A stretch of DNA of 64,000 nt from Nitrospina sp. (lineage in GTDB: Bacteria > Nitrospinota > Nitrospinia > Nitrospinales > JACRGP01), in assembly GCA_024648695.1 (NCBI GenBank), contig JACAVV010000006.1:124001-188000 (forward strand), read 5' to 3'. Position numbers and translations under genes: made by a program. Under the pieces are notes generated by a model. It was not told where the DNA came from, searched no databases, and saw only the letters and a list, made by a program, of their open reading frames with translations. Below are positions 45,964 through 54,687 of this stretch, piece after piece; the first letter of the stretch is position 1; the number at the start of each line of letters is the position of its first letter.

Positions 45964-47330
45964 GTGTTTGCTGGCGAAACCTTATTTACTGTAACCAGTG
46001 TTGAAATTGACCTAAACCCTGAAACCAGCGAAGAGAACGATTCATTAATTACCGGTTCCGGGACCGAAATTGGTACAGGTGAGGGCTTGGTCGAATACTT
46101 ATGGAAGGTGAATCAACCCGACGGAACTGAAATTACCAGCAAGATACTTTCCACCAACATGTTCAAGGGCACTTCTTCTATCTCTGAATACACCAGCTTC
46201 CCTACGGCGTCACCCGGTGACTATTCGGCACATATAGAGATTATCAGCCCAATAACTTCCCCGGTTGTACTATCCAACAAGGAAAACTACAAAGTGGTTG
46301 CCGATGAAACCCCTGAAATTGCCTGGGTATCCACTACATCTCAGTCGGATGAAAACGAAGAAATTATTGCCGTTGATTTGAGCTTAACGCATGAATCCCG
46401 CAAAGCCGTTTCTGTGAAGTATAGAGTAACGGGAACTGCCAATGGAAATGGCGAAGATTACAAATTAAAAGATGACACGGTTACTTTTCCCCCAGGAAAA
46501 ACCAATAAGCAGATTTCTCTTAACATAGTGGATGACATTCTGATTGAGCCGGACGAAACAGTCATTCTGACCCTGTTCAAACCGGTAAATGCCACTTTGG
46601 GAGAAAACATCGTTTATACGCATACCATTTTAAATGACGATCTACCGCAAATTCAGTTTGTATCGGATTCCTCGTCGGTTAAGGAAACTGAAACCAACTG
46701 GTCTATACCGGTGTCCCTTTCACCGGCATCGATTGAGGAGGTGTCAGTTGATTATTCTGTAACCGGTGGGACCGCCACGGCAGACGAGGATTTTGAGCTT
46801 ACAAACGGAACCTTGACCCTGGCCGCTAATGAAACCTCTGCCTCCATTGATGTATCAATTTTCCTGGACGACCTGATCGAGGATAACGAAACGGTGGTGA
46901 TTGAGCTTGCCGATCCCATAAACGCAAGCCGTGGCCTCTCATCGCATACCCTGACTATCCAAAATGACGATACCGACGGACAATTATGGGTCAATTTTGG
47001 AGCGTTGAAATCCAAAGGGGAACAGTGTTTATCGTGACCAGCAATAATACAACGATCAATCCGACCACCCTCCCTAATGCCTTGTTCATGATCGGTTCAG
47101 AAACGATCTCGGGGCACGGATCGTTAAGAATTACCCCTTTATCCACTTCTCCAAATGAATTATCCGGTCTTCCTTCTTCTCCTGATCGCGGATATCCAGA
47201 CATCACACAATTAAATTACTGGGGAGCTGTGGTAGTCCAGGGCACAGCGACCGGATTCGCAATGGAATTCATCGGCGACGGGCACGATTCCACAGCGTTC
47301 ACCACACCAAATTTTAGCGGCTTGAATTAG
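45964..47330 (+). pseudogene. Decayed Calx-beta exoprotein, third copy of the shared C-terminal domain
   Basis: A first frame (45964-47037) starts at a weak GTG without signal peptide; the open frame begins only after a TAA at 45928, so the export signal and 5' part are missing. It contains a beta-rich N-terminal part and two Calx-beta domains (SVKYRVTGTANGNGEDYKLK; VDYSVTGGTATADEDFELTN). It stops in the out-of-frame tail GALKSKGEQCLS. The correct frame resumes at about 46986-47330 with the last ~110 residues of the domain shared with the two giant proteins (YWGAVVVQGTATGFAMEF ... FSGLN). About 70-75 residues of that domain are deleted at the junction. One out-of-frame deletion would explain both defects. 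Confidence 0.75.
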
Positions 47331-47473
47331 CCATTCATGTTAGATGGAGAATTTGCTTTAAACTCCAAAACAAAATCAAAAATCAAACCACGTCTTGATT
47401 TAAATATACTGGAGTTTTTAGAAAGGTAAAATATCAGGTAATCTGCTCACTATCCCTACTTCTCAGCCAATTT

Positions 47474-49729
47474 TCAGGCCGCTTCGCCGGCTTTTTTGAA
47501 GTCGCATCCTTCGGCTTTGCAAATCAGGGATTTGCCTTCGTTACGCTTCCACTTTTCTACCAGATAAGGGGCTCCGCATTGGGGGCAAGGTTCGGCTACG
47601 GGTTTGTCCCAGGATACAAATTTGCAATTGGGATACTCACTGCAACCGTAAAAAGAGCGGCCTTTTTTAGATCGGCGTGACAGAACCTGGCCTTTGCACC
47701 CTTCTTCCGGGCAAGCTATTCCAAGACTGATGGGTTTGGTAAATTTACAATCGGGATAACTGGAACAGGCAATGAACTTTCCAAACCGTCCCATTTTCAT
47801 GACCAAAGTTCCACCGCATTTATCGCAACTGCCTTCAACGGATTCATTCATCGGACCTTTGCCATCGCCGTCGCCACCAATTTCCTTGGTGGATTTGCAT
47901 TCCGGATAACCGGAACATGCCATGAACTTGCCGAACCGGCCCCATTTGATCACCATGGGTTTTTCGCATTTTTCGCAGACTTCATCAGTTTCTTCCACCT
48001 TACCCTTGATGTCGCGCATTTTTTCTTCGGCTTTTTCGAGGTCCTTTTGAAAGGGATCGTAAAAAGATCGCAGGGTCTTCACCCATTCGGTTTTTCCGTC
48101 CTCGATAAGGTCGAGTTGGTCTTCCATATTTGCGGTAAATTCTTCAGTCATCAAATTGGGGAAGTTTTCAACCAGCAGTTCTGATACCAGGTCTCCCAGC
48201 TCGGACGGAAACAGTTTTCTTTCTTCAAGCTTGATATAGTCCCTGTCTTTAATAACCGAAATGATGGACGCATAGGTACTGGGTCGCCCTACCCCTTTTT
48301 CTTCGAGGGCTTTTACCAGGGTAGCTTCCGAATAGCGTGGAGGGGGTTGGGTGAAATGTTGTTCTCCACCAATTTTCAACAACTCCAGCACATCCTTCTC
48401 TTTTAATGGAGGCAAAATACGGTCGGCTCCCAGGATTCCGTCACTCAACCGTTTGTCATCCGATTCCAGATAGGCGCGGATGAATCCGTCAAATTTCAAA
48501 ATGGAACCATTGGCCCGGAATATATAGTCTTTGCAGTGGATATCGAAATGAGTGGTATCCAAAACCGCCGAAACCATTTGACAAGCGGTGAAGCGGACCC
48601 AAATCAATTCATACAAAAGGAAAAGGTCTTTCTCCAGCTTGCCCTTGATTTCTTTGGGAAGAATACTCACATCGGTCGGACGAATCGCCTCATGCGCTTC
48701 CTGCGCGCTTTTTTTGCTTTTAAAGGTATTCGGTTCCTTGGGAATATATTTCTCACCGTACAATTCCCCGATTTGATCCCGAACCGCGTCGACGGCTTCC
48801 TGTGCTATTCGAGTGGAATCGGTCCTCATATAGGTAATCAGACCTACGGTCCCTCGCTCTCCAATATCAATTCCTTCGTAAAGCCTTTGCGCCAGCATCA
48901 TAGTCTTTTTGGGAGAAAAATTAAGTTTGCTGGACGCTTCCTGTTGCAGGGTACTGGTTATAAAAGGCGCGGAAGGGTTTCGCTTTCTTTCTTTTTTAAC
49001 TATTTCCTTAAGGACGAATTCTCCACTCTCGACTTCCTTGAGGATTTTGTTGGCTGCCTCTTCATTACCAATCTCTGCTTTGTCGTTGCCGATTTTAAAC
49101 AATTTGGCCTGAAACTCCGGCGGAGTTTCTCCTTTGAAGTCGGCGGTGATGGTCCAGTATTCTTCCGGTTTGAATTCCCTGATTTCTCTTTCCCGGTCGC
49201 AAACCATGCGCAGGGCAACCGACTGGACCCGCCCGGCACTCAATCCACGTTGCACCTTTTTCCATAAAAGCGGACTGATTTTATAACCGACCAATCGATC
49301 CAGAATCCTGCGAGCCTGCTGGGCATTCACTTTATTCGGGTTCAGTTCGGTGGGATGCTCAATCGCCTCGGTCACAGCGCGTTTGGTGATCTCATTAAAC
49401 ATGACACGGTAGATTTTACCTTTGGCGAACTTGGAAACTTCAGAAAATATATGATGAGCGATCGCTTCACCTTCACGATCCGGGTCCGGTGCCAGGTAGA
49501 TGGTATCCGCTTTTTTGGCCGCCGTTTTTAATTCATTGAGGATTTTTCCCTTGCCCCGAATGGTAATGTAATCAGGCGCAAAATCATTATCGACATCCAC
49601 GCCCAGTTTTTTCTTAGGCAAATCCTTGAGGTGCCCAACGGAAGCCTTCACCACAAAGTTTTTCCCTATGATCTTCTTCAGGGTCTGAACTTTTGTTGGA
49701 GACTCAACGATTAATAGAGACTTACCCAT
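47474..49729 (-). CDS. topA: DNA topoisomerase I
   Basis: 751 residues. TOPRIM start MGKSLLIVESPTKVQTLKKI, acidic triad region LAPDPDREGEAIAHHI, catalytic tyrosine in GLITYMRTDSTR, and PPRYSEATLVKALEEKGVGR. Four C-terminal zinc-finger modules: CEKCEKPMVIKWGRFGKF, CDKCGGTLVMKMGRFGKF, a C-P-E-E-G-C type, and CPQCGAPYLVEKWK. Relaxes negative supercoils. Follows dprA by 10 bases, so dprA-topA is an operon. Confidence 0.97.
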   Translation of the reverse strand: MGKSLLIVESPTKVQTLKKIIGKNFVVKASVGHLKDLPKKKLGVDVDNDFAPDYITIRGKGKILNELKTAAKKADTIYLAPDPDREGEAIAHHIFSEVSKFAKGKIYRVMFNEITKRAVTEAIEHPTELNPNKVNAQQARRILDRLVGYKISPLLWKKVQRGLSAGRVQSVALRMVCDREREIREFKPEEYWTITADFKGETPPEFQAKLFKIGNDKAEIGNEEAANKILKEVESGEFVLKEIVKKERKRNPSAPFITSTLQQEASSKLNFSPKKTMMLAQRLYEGIDIGERGTVGLITYMRTDSTRIAQEAVDAVRDQIGELYGEKYIPKEPNTFKSKKSAQEAHEAIRPTDVSILPKEIKGKLEKDLFLLYELIWVRFTACQMVSAVLDTTHFDIHCKDYIFRANGSILKFDGFIRAYLESDDKRLSDGILGADRILPPLKEKDVLELLKIGGEQHFTQPPPRYSEATLVKALEEKGVGRPSTYASIISVIKDRDYIKLEERKLFPSELGDLVSELLVENFPNLMTEEFTANMEDQLDLIEDGKTEWVKTLRSFYDPFQKDLEKAEEKMRDIKGKVEETDEVCEKCEKPMVIKWGRFGKFMACSGYPECKSTKEIGGDGDGKGPMNESVEGSCDKCGGTLVMKMGRFGKFIACSSYPDCKFTKPISLGIACPEEGCKGQVLSRRSKKGRSFYGCSEYPNCKFVSWDKPVAEPCPQCGAPYLVEKWKRNEGKSLICKAEGCDFKKAGEAA

Positions 49730-49739
49730 AAATCCTCAT

Positions 49740-50891
49740 CTATATTCCTATGTTTGAAGAAAACATCTTTCCGTTCCTTTGATTCACCAGCCCCCTCAAT
49801 TCCATTTCCACAAGAGTTGCGGAAACTTCTGAAGGATTCAATCCACTTTGTTCAATCAAAGTGTCTATATGCCGGTCTTCTTCCTTTAATAAGGAAAGGA
49901 TTCTACTCTCACTATCTGAAATTGCAATTTCTTTCTCACTTTCAGGGTTTTGGGCAAAATTGCCGGTTTCCTGAATTTGAGGCAATTCCTCCAGGATAGA
50001 TTCCACACCATCCACTAATTTGGCTCCCATTTTCAACAATCGATGCGTTCCCACGCTTTTTGAAGAAAATATGGACCCAGGCACTGCAAACACTTCACGG
50101 CTTTGCTCCAAAGCAAATTGCGCGGTGATCAGCGCCCCACTTTTTTCACCGGCCTCAACAATAATCGTTCCTAATGACAAACCGCTGATCACACGGTTCC
50201 TTGCGGGAAAATTGTTTCTGTCTGGTTTAACCGACAAGGCAAATTCGGATATCACAGCGCCGTTTTCCTGAATTTTCTTTCTTAAAGAAAAGTTCTCAGG
50301 GGGATAGGTATGGGCCAGGCCATTGCCAAATACAGCTAGAGTTTTTCCTCCGGATGCAAGGGCTTGCCGGTGCGCCGTGGTATCAATTCCCCGCGCCATT
50401 CCACTCACAATGCAAATATTTCTATCGGCTAAACGCGAACACAGAAACTCTGTAACCTTTATTCCATAATTGCTTGGCGTACGCGCTCCAACCACCGAAA
50501 TTGATATTGGAAAATGATTGAGAGACTCGCCCATAAAATACAAAACCGGGGGTGGATCATAAATATTCTTTAATGCCTCCGGGTATTCCTTGCAATCCAG
50601 GGTACAAATCTCAGCACCCAGCTTTTTGGCCATCCTGAACTCACGTTGAACCTGTGAATCGAAATCAAAAGCCAGGATTTCATTAGCTGTTTTGGGTCCG
50701 ATTCCTTCCACTTCCATCAATTCGCCGCGTTTTGCCTTGAAAACGCATTTCGGTGTCTCAAACCTTTTTAGTAATCGGTGAAATAATGTTTTACCAACTC
50801 CTAAAACCATATTCAGACCCACCCAATACTCTTTCTCCACCGGGATCTGATCATCGGACAATAGTCCTTCTGCACCTAGAGGCAAATTCAT
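49740..50891 (-). CDS. dprA: DNA processing protein DprA
   Basis: 383 residues. N-terminal HhH/SAM-like segment (VEGIGPKTANEILAF), Rossmann core (VVGARTPSNYGIKVTEFLC; VSGMARGIDTTAHRQALASG; RNRVISGLSLGTIIVEAGEK; TAQFALEQSREVFAVPGSIF), and a C-terminal winged-helix (LIEQSGLNPSEVSATLVEME). Loads RecA on incoming single-stranded DNA. Natural-competence genes are not in the window. Confidence 0.96.
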   Translation of the reverse strand: MNLPLGAEGLLSDDQIPVEKEYWVGLNMVLGVGKTLFHRLLKRFETPKCVFKAKRGELMEVEGIGPKTANEILAFDFDSQVQREFRMAKKLGAEICTLDCKEYPEALKNIYDPPPVLYFMGESLNHFPISISVVGARTPSNYGIKVTEFLCSRLADRNICIVSGMARGIDTTAHRQALASGGKTLAVFGNGLAHTYPPENFSLRKKIQENGAVISEFALSVKPDRNNFPARNRVISGLSLGTIIVEAGEKSGALITAQFALEQSREVFAVPGSIFSSKSVGTHRLLKMGAKLVDGVESILEELPQIQETGNFAQNPESEKEIAISDSESRILSLLKEEDRHIDTLIEQSGLNPSEVSATLVEMELRGLVNQRNGKMFSSNIGI

Positions 50892-50973
50892 GGTCAGCTA
50901 ATCTAATAATTTGAAAGAAATCGTATGAAACGCCCAAACCCCTTAACAGGTATCCAAGCATTCCCTGATTTAA

Positions 50974-51002
50974 AGGTTAGGGCAAGGATCAAACTCTGTC
51001 AA
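50974..51002 (-). promoter_or_regulatory. Candidate promoter of dprA-topA
   Basis: On the minus strand TTGACA (51002-50997), 17-base spacer, TAACCT (50979-50974). Strong -35, weak -10; 80 bases before the dprA ATG. Confidence 0.4.
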
Positions 51003-51068
51003 GTTTTCATGATTAGGCTAGAGCCTTGGTTTTAATGACAGGATTTTCCGAATTGCGGGTGCAAAAAT

Positions 51069-51986
51069 TTAATTTTCAAATAATTCGGCATTAAGTTGAA
51101 AAAAATTTGAAACAGAAACATTAAAGTCATAAACCGTTTCAAAATAGCCCTTCAAGACTCGAGTATAAATGATTAGCCCCTCAAACAAATCCTCGGGGTC
51201 TCCAATTCCAAAGTCATAATTGGCCAATTCGGTAACCAGCAGAGCCCGTGTTATTTTTCTGTTTTTCCTAGCAAGCTTCATTTTCCTTTTGGATTTTTGA
51301 ATTTGTAAAAAGGCCTTTTCCAGCTCTAGCAAAGCTTTTCTATCCACCTTGCTTAACAGGAACCCCGGATTCTTTTTACTTTTTGACAATATTGGAGTTT
51401 TATTTTTACTTTTGTTGTCCGTTTTCTTCCCAGTTATAGTTTCCTTCCCAAAACCATTCACAAAATCCATCCAATTGAGGTAGGGAAACTTTTCTGGACT
51501 GAGTTTTTCTTCTTCAACTTTAAGAGGGTGATTTATATCGAGACCCAAAAGCAGGGCCAATTCCAGCTTTGCACTGGCAATATTATGCTCCAGGTCAATG
51601 ATATCATTTTCAGTCCCTGCCAAACCAAGCTTCAGCTTGGTAATATTGGATTGAGAAACATCGCCCTCCCCTTCATCAAAACTTTCTTCCGCTTTGGATA
51701 TGGCTTTTTCGAAATGGCCTTTCACTTCTTTTGAAACGACCAACTGTTCTTTACTCGATAAAATTAAATAATAGTTTCTCTCGACTTTGTATCTCAGTTG
51801 ATGCCTGGTTCCATAATCCTTCGCATTCTCGTTTTTTAAAACCAAAGCTTTAGTAGTAGGTAAGCCAGAAATCACAAAAGGGTTGGGCTTTTCACTGGCC
51901 CAAACCTGGGGAGTATAAGGAATCCATAGCAAACCGAGGGAATAAATACATAAAAACGAAACGATGAAAGTCTTAAAAAAGCGCAT
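51069..51986 (-). CDS. TolC-like secreted helical protein
   Basis: 305 residues from ATG 51986, which places a signal peptide at the N-terminus (MRFFKTFIVSFLCIYSLGLL...). Two long helical hairpins, one in YYLILSSKEQLVVSKEVKGH through ENDIIDLEHNIASAKLELAL ending LLGLD, and one near the C-terminus (LIIYTRVLKGYFETVYDFNV), follow the TolC efflux-protein helical pattern (alanine/leucine coiled coil with L-A-L-LLG). It is shorter than TolC (about 420) and lacks a clear beta-barrel half. Preceded by a candidate structured RNA that ends in a terminator 66 bases upstream. Confidence 0.6.
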   Translation of the reverse strand: MRFFKTFIVSFLCIYSLGLLWIPYTPQVWASEKPNPFVISGLPTTKALVLKNENAKDYGTRHQLRYKVERNYYLILSSKEQLVVSKEVKGHFEKAISKAEESFDEGEGDVSQSNITKLKLGLAGTENDIIDLEHNIASAKLELALLLGLDINHPLKVEEEKLSPEKFPYLNWMDFVNGFGKETITGKKTDNKSKNKTPILSKSKKNPGFLLSKVDRKALLELEKAFLQIQKSKRKMKLARKNRKITRALLVTELANYDFGIGDPEDLFEGLIIYTRVLKGYFETVYDFNVSVSNFFQLNAELFEN

Positions 51987-52054
51987 GGTAAACTTTGCCT
52001 GTGCGGGATGGAAAATGGTTGGGGAAGTAAGGAGGGATAAGTTCGATTCCAAAT

Positions 52055-52167
52055 AAAAAAGGGTACTGAACTATACTAAAGAGACCTTGATGGCAACCAA
52101 GTAAGATTAAAAATCTTCACGCCTCTATTAGATAGGGTCTACGACCTGAATTCAGTACCCCTTAACG
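52055..52167 (-). ncRNA. Candidate structured RNA or attenuating leader
   Basis: On the minus strand: GGGUACUGAA near the 5' end (52160-52151) pairs with UUCAGUACCC (52070-52061), followed directly by UUUUUUAUUU, so the closing stem doubles as an intrinsic terminator. Inside are hairpins GGUC-GUA-GACC (52145-52135), CUAU-CUA-AUAG (52134-52124), AAGAUU-UUU-AAUCUU (52117-52103) and CUUG-n8-CAAG (52100-52085). A TTGACA-17-TAGATT promoter sits right upstream. Length about 110 nt. It does not match SRP, 6S, tmRNA or a riboswitch class I know. It could be a free sRNA or a leader regulating the TolC-like gene. Confidence 0.5.
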
Positions 52168-52403
52168 GCTTCGAATCTATCATATGGCCTATCTCCTGTC
52201 AATAAATTTTTGAGAAATCTAACGGAACTAAAACTCAATATAATTTTTAATTTACAATAAAATCAACAAAATAATACATATTTTTAAATCTAATAGATAA
52301 AGAATCTACTACTAACTTATTATATTTAAACAAAAATTTTAATTACAAAAATTTCTTTACTGCTTCCGGGGCTGATTCCATAGTTCATTTAACCCTTTTA
52401 AAA
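52168..52403. other. Intergenic region between the ncRNA and the M50 gene
   Basis: Upstream of the ncRNA promoter the sequence is extremely AT-rich (52201-52350, runs such as ttttttgag, aaaatttta). It carries the ncRNA promoter and, at the other end, the 3' side of the M50 gene. No ORF or hairpin terminator recognised. Confidence 0.5.
52174..52202 (-). promoter_or_regulatory. Promoter of the candidate ncRNA
   Basis: On the minus strand TTGACA (52202-52197), exactly 17 bases, TAGATT (52179-52174). Start expected about 52167. Confidence 0.6.
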
Positions 52404-53309
52404 TCAGATTCTTATCAACTCAATTACTTTAAATGGGACGGGAATGAAACTGACCGCAAAAATCAATATTGAAATGTAACCTAAAGCTTTATGCCGGGGT
52501 GAAAGGTCCAGTTCTTCATCATCCAAAGGAGGATGTTTGAACCCAAACAATGTGATCAAAAATGCCCAAAACCACCACCCGTACCAGAAGAACCCAAGAG
52601 GGAACAGGGCCAGAAAGAACACCTTGGCCAGAATAGAATGTTTATCCTTATACAATGAATAAATAATATGGCCTCCATCCAATTGGCCAATGGGTAAGAG
52701 GTTTAAAGCAGTGATTAAAAGTCCGATCCATCCGGCCATGGCCATGGGGTGGAACAAAATATCCACTTCGGTCGAAGAAGGGCTCACCCCCAAGGTCATT
52801 ATGGAAAACAATTGGAGCAACAAGGAATTCCCAAAGGCGAGTCCCCCGACATTGGTGGGTAAAACAATATCAGATAGAGATAAACCAATAAATAAAACGG
52901 GAAGCGTAACAATGAACCCAGCGATGGGACCTGCCGACCCAATTTCCATCAGCACACGCCGATCCGGGATGGGGTCCCGTATTTGGATAAAAGCTCCGAA
53001 GGTTCCAAAAAGGAGTGGCGGTGGAGCTGGAATGAAAAAGGGTAATGTCGCATTCACCCCATTTTTTCTACTAGCATAATAATGGCCGAATTCATGGGAC
53101 CCTAGAATCAAAAGCAGACTCAATGAAAACGAAAACCCGCCTGCAAAATATGTCGTGAACACGGTGGCCACCAAAAGCAGGCTGAAAACGATATAGGACT
53201 TTCGGGAATTCCCCCCTGGATTGGAGGCGTTGTCAATATAGTACTGGTGGCTATCCCGTTCACTTTCGGGAGATTCTAAATCAGGGTCACGATTATTCAA
53301 GGAATCCAT
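52404..53309 (-). CDS. Site-2 protease family (M50) membrane metalloprotease
   Basis: 301 residues, about six to seven transmembrane helices. Zinc motif GSHEFGHYYASRKNG (HExxH) and the second ligand motif NLLPIGQLDGGHIIYSLY, with PFFIPAPPPLLFGTFGAFIQ between, all in the order of the site-2 protease family. Cleaves membrane-embedded substrates such as anti-sigma factors or processes peptides; substrate unknown. 5' to proA with 53 bases between. Confidence 0.93.
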   Translation of the reverse strand: MDSLNNRDPDLESPESERDSHQYYIDNASNPGGNSRKSYIVFSLLLVATVFTTYFAGGFSFSLSLLLILGSHEFGHYYASRKNGVNATLPFFIPAPPPLLFGTFGAFIQIRDPIPDRRVLMEIGSAGPIAGFIVTLPVLFIGLSLSDIVLPTNVGGLAFGNSLLLQLFSIMTLGVSPSSTEVDILFHPMAMAGWIGLLITALNLLPIGQLDGGHIIYSLYKDKHSILAKVFFLALFPLGFFWYGWWFWAFLITLFGFKHPPLDDEELDLSPRHKALGYISILIFAVSFIPVPFKVIELIRI

Positions 53310-53362
53310 AACATTGAGTTTGTAGCTAACAAAAAACGGGAATATTTTAGACTGAAATAAAT

Positions 53363-54649
53363 TTAAGAAAGAGGCTTGTGCGAAAACTCTCTGGAGTTTT
53401 CACCGCTATAATCCTTCACCGCCTGACCATCCCCATACAAAAGGTACTTGTAAATCACCAAGCCTTCGAGTCCCACAGGACCCCGCGCATGAGTTTTATT
53501 GGTGCTGATTCCAATTTCGGCCCCCAACCCATAACGAAACCCATCGGCAAACCGGGTCGATGCATTCCACATAACACTGGCGGAATCAATTTCCTTCATA
53601 AAGCGGTCAGCGCTCTCTTTATCTTCGGTGATGATAGTATCGGTATGGCCTGACCCATAAGTATTGATATGATCAATGGCTTCATCCAGACTGGAAACAA
53701 TTTTTATGGCTAACTTAAGGTCGTTGTATTCACTTTCCCATTCTACAGGATCCGCAGGCATTACTTCAGAAGATAGTTTACAAGTTTTCTCACAACCCAC
53801 CAATTCCACATTATTTTCTTTTAACCCTCGAATGATAACAGGCAACAATTGTTCCGCCACATTTTCATGAATCAAAAGGGTCTCCAGGGCATTACAGGCG
53901 GCAGGGTATTGCAGTTTGGAATCTAGTACGATTCGGCAGGCTTTTTCTGGGTTAGCTGAAGAATCCACATAAGCATGGCAAACTCCCTCAGAATGACCGA
54001 GCACGGGAATTCGGGTATTATCCTGAATGTATTTCACAAAGGCATTGCTTCCTCTGGGGACAATCAGGTTGATGTATTTTTCCTGATTCAACATTTCAGC
54101 CACTTCCGCCCGGGTTTCGATCATTTGAATTGCAGAGGGTGGCGCTCCTTCGACTTCTGCTATGGCGTCTCTCAAAATACCGACAATAACCTTATTGGAA
54201 TTTTGCGCTTCCGCCCCACCCTTCAAAATGACAGCATTTCCCGACTTAAAGCAAAGTGAAGAAATCTGTGGAACCGCGTCCGGACGCGATTCAAAAATTG
54301 CCCCTATGACACCTAAAGGACAAGATACTCGATAAACCACCAGGTTTTCATCCATTTCCATAGCGCTTTGCTTTTGGCCTATAGGGTCGGGCAATGCCAC
54401 GACACTGCGAATCCCTTTCGCCATTCCAAAAACCTTATTTTCATTTAATGCCAGACGTGCCACTAAGGGACCCGGTATATTCTCTTTTTCAGCAAATTTA
54501 AGATCCAACTGGTTTGCTTTTAAAATGGACTCGGAATGAATTTCAAGGGCTGTTGCCATTTTCAAAAGAACCTGATTTTTAACTTCAGTGTCCAATCGTG
54601 ACAATTGCAAAGCTGATTTTTGAGCTGTTTTGGCTATTTCTTCAATCAT
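53363..54649 (-). CDS. proA: Gamma-glutamyl phosphate reductase
   Basis: 428 residues. Reduces gamma-glutamyl phosphate to glutamate semialdehyde for proline synthesis. Catalytic cysteine in LQYPAACNALETLL; also GVIGAIFESRPDAVPQI, KGGAEAQNSNKVI, LIVPRGSNAFVKYI and SVMWNASTRFADGFRYGLG. proB is not in the window. Confidence 0.97.
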   Translation of the reverse strand: MIEEIAKTAQKSALQLSRLDTEVKNQVLLKMATALEIHSESILKANQLDLKFAEKENIPGPLVARLALNENKVFGMAKGIRSVVALPDPIGQKQSAMEMDENLVVYRVSCPLGVIGAIFESRPDAVPQISSLCFKSGNAVILKGGAEAQNSNKVIVGILRDAIAEVEGAPPSAIQMIETRAEVAEMLNQEKYINLIVPRGSNAFVKYIQDNTRIPVLGHSEGVCHAYVDSSANPEKACRIVLDSKLQYPAACNALETLLIHENVAEQLLPVIIRGLKENNVELVGCEKTCKLSSEVMPADPVEWESEYNDLKLAIKIVSSLDEAIDHINTYGSGHTDTIITEDKESADRFMKEIDSASVMWNASTRFADGFRYGLGAEIGISTNKTHARGPVGLEGLVIYKYLLYGDGQAVKDYSGENSREFSHKPLS

Positions 54650-54687
54650 ATTTTTTACCTTAAAACCAATAACTTACTTATAAAAAC

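Noticed and set aside
48536-49267. 243-aa plus-strand ORF opposite topA
   Set aside because: Antisense shadow of a well-supported topA frame.
52055-52167. SRP RNA, 6S RNA or lysine riboswitch
   Set aside because: The SRP apical loop motif (GGAAGCA-type), the 6S central bubble and the ~180-nt lysine riboswitch layout are not present; only a short UAGAGGCG match to the lysine class was seen, which is too little.
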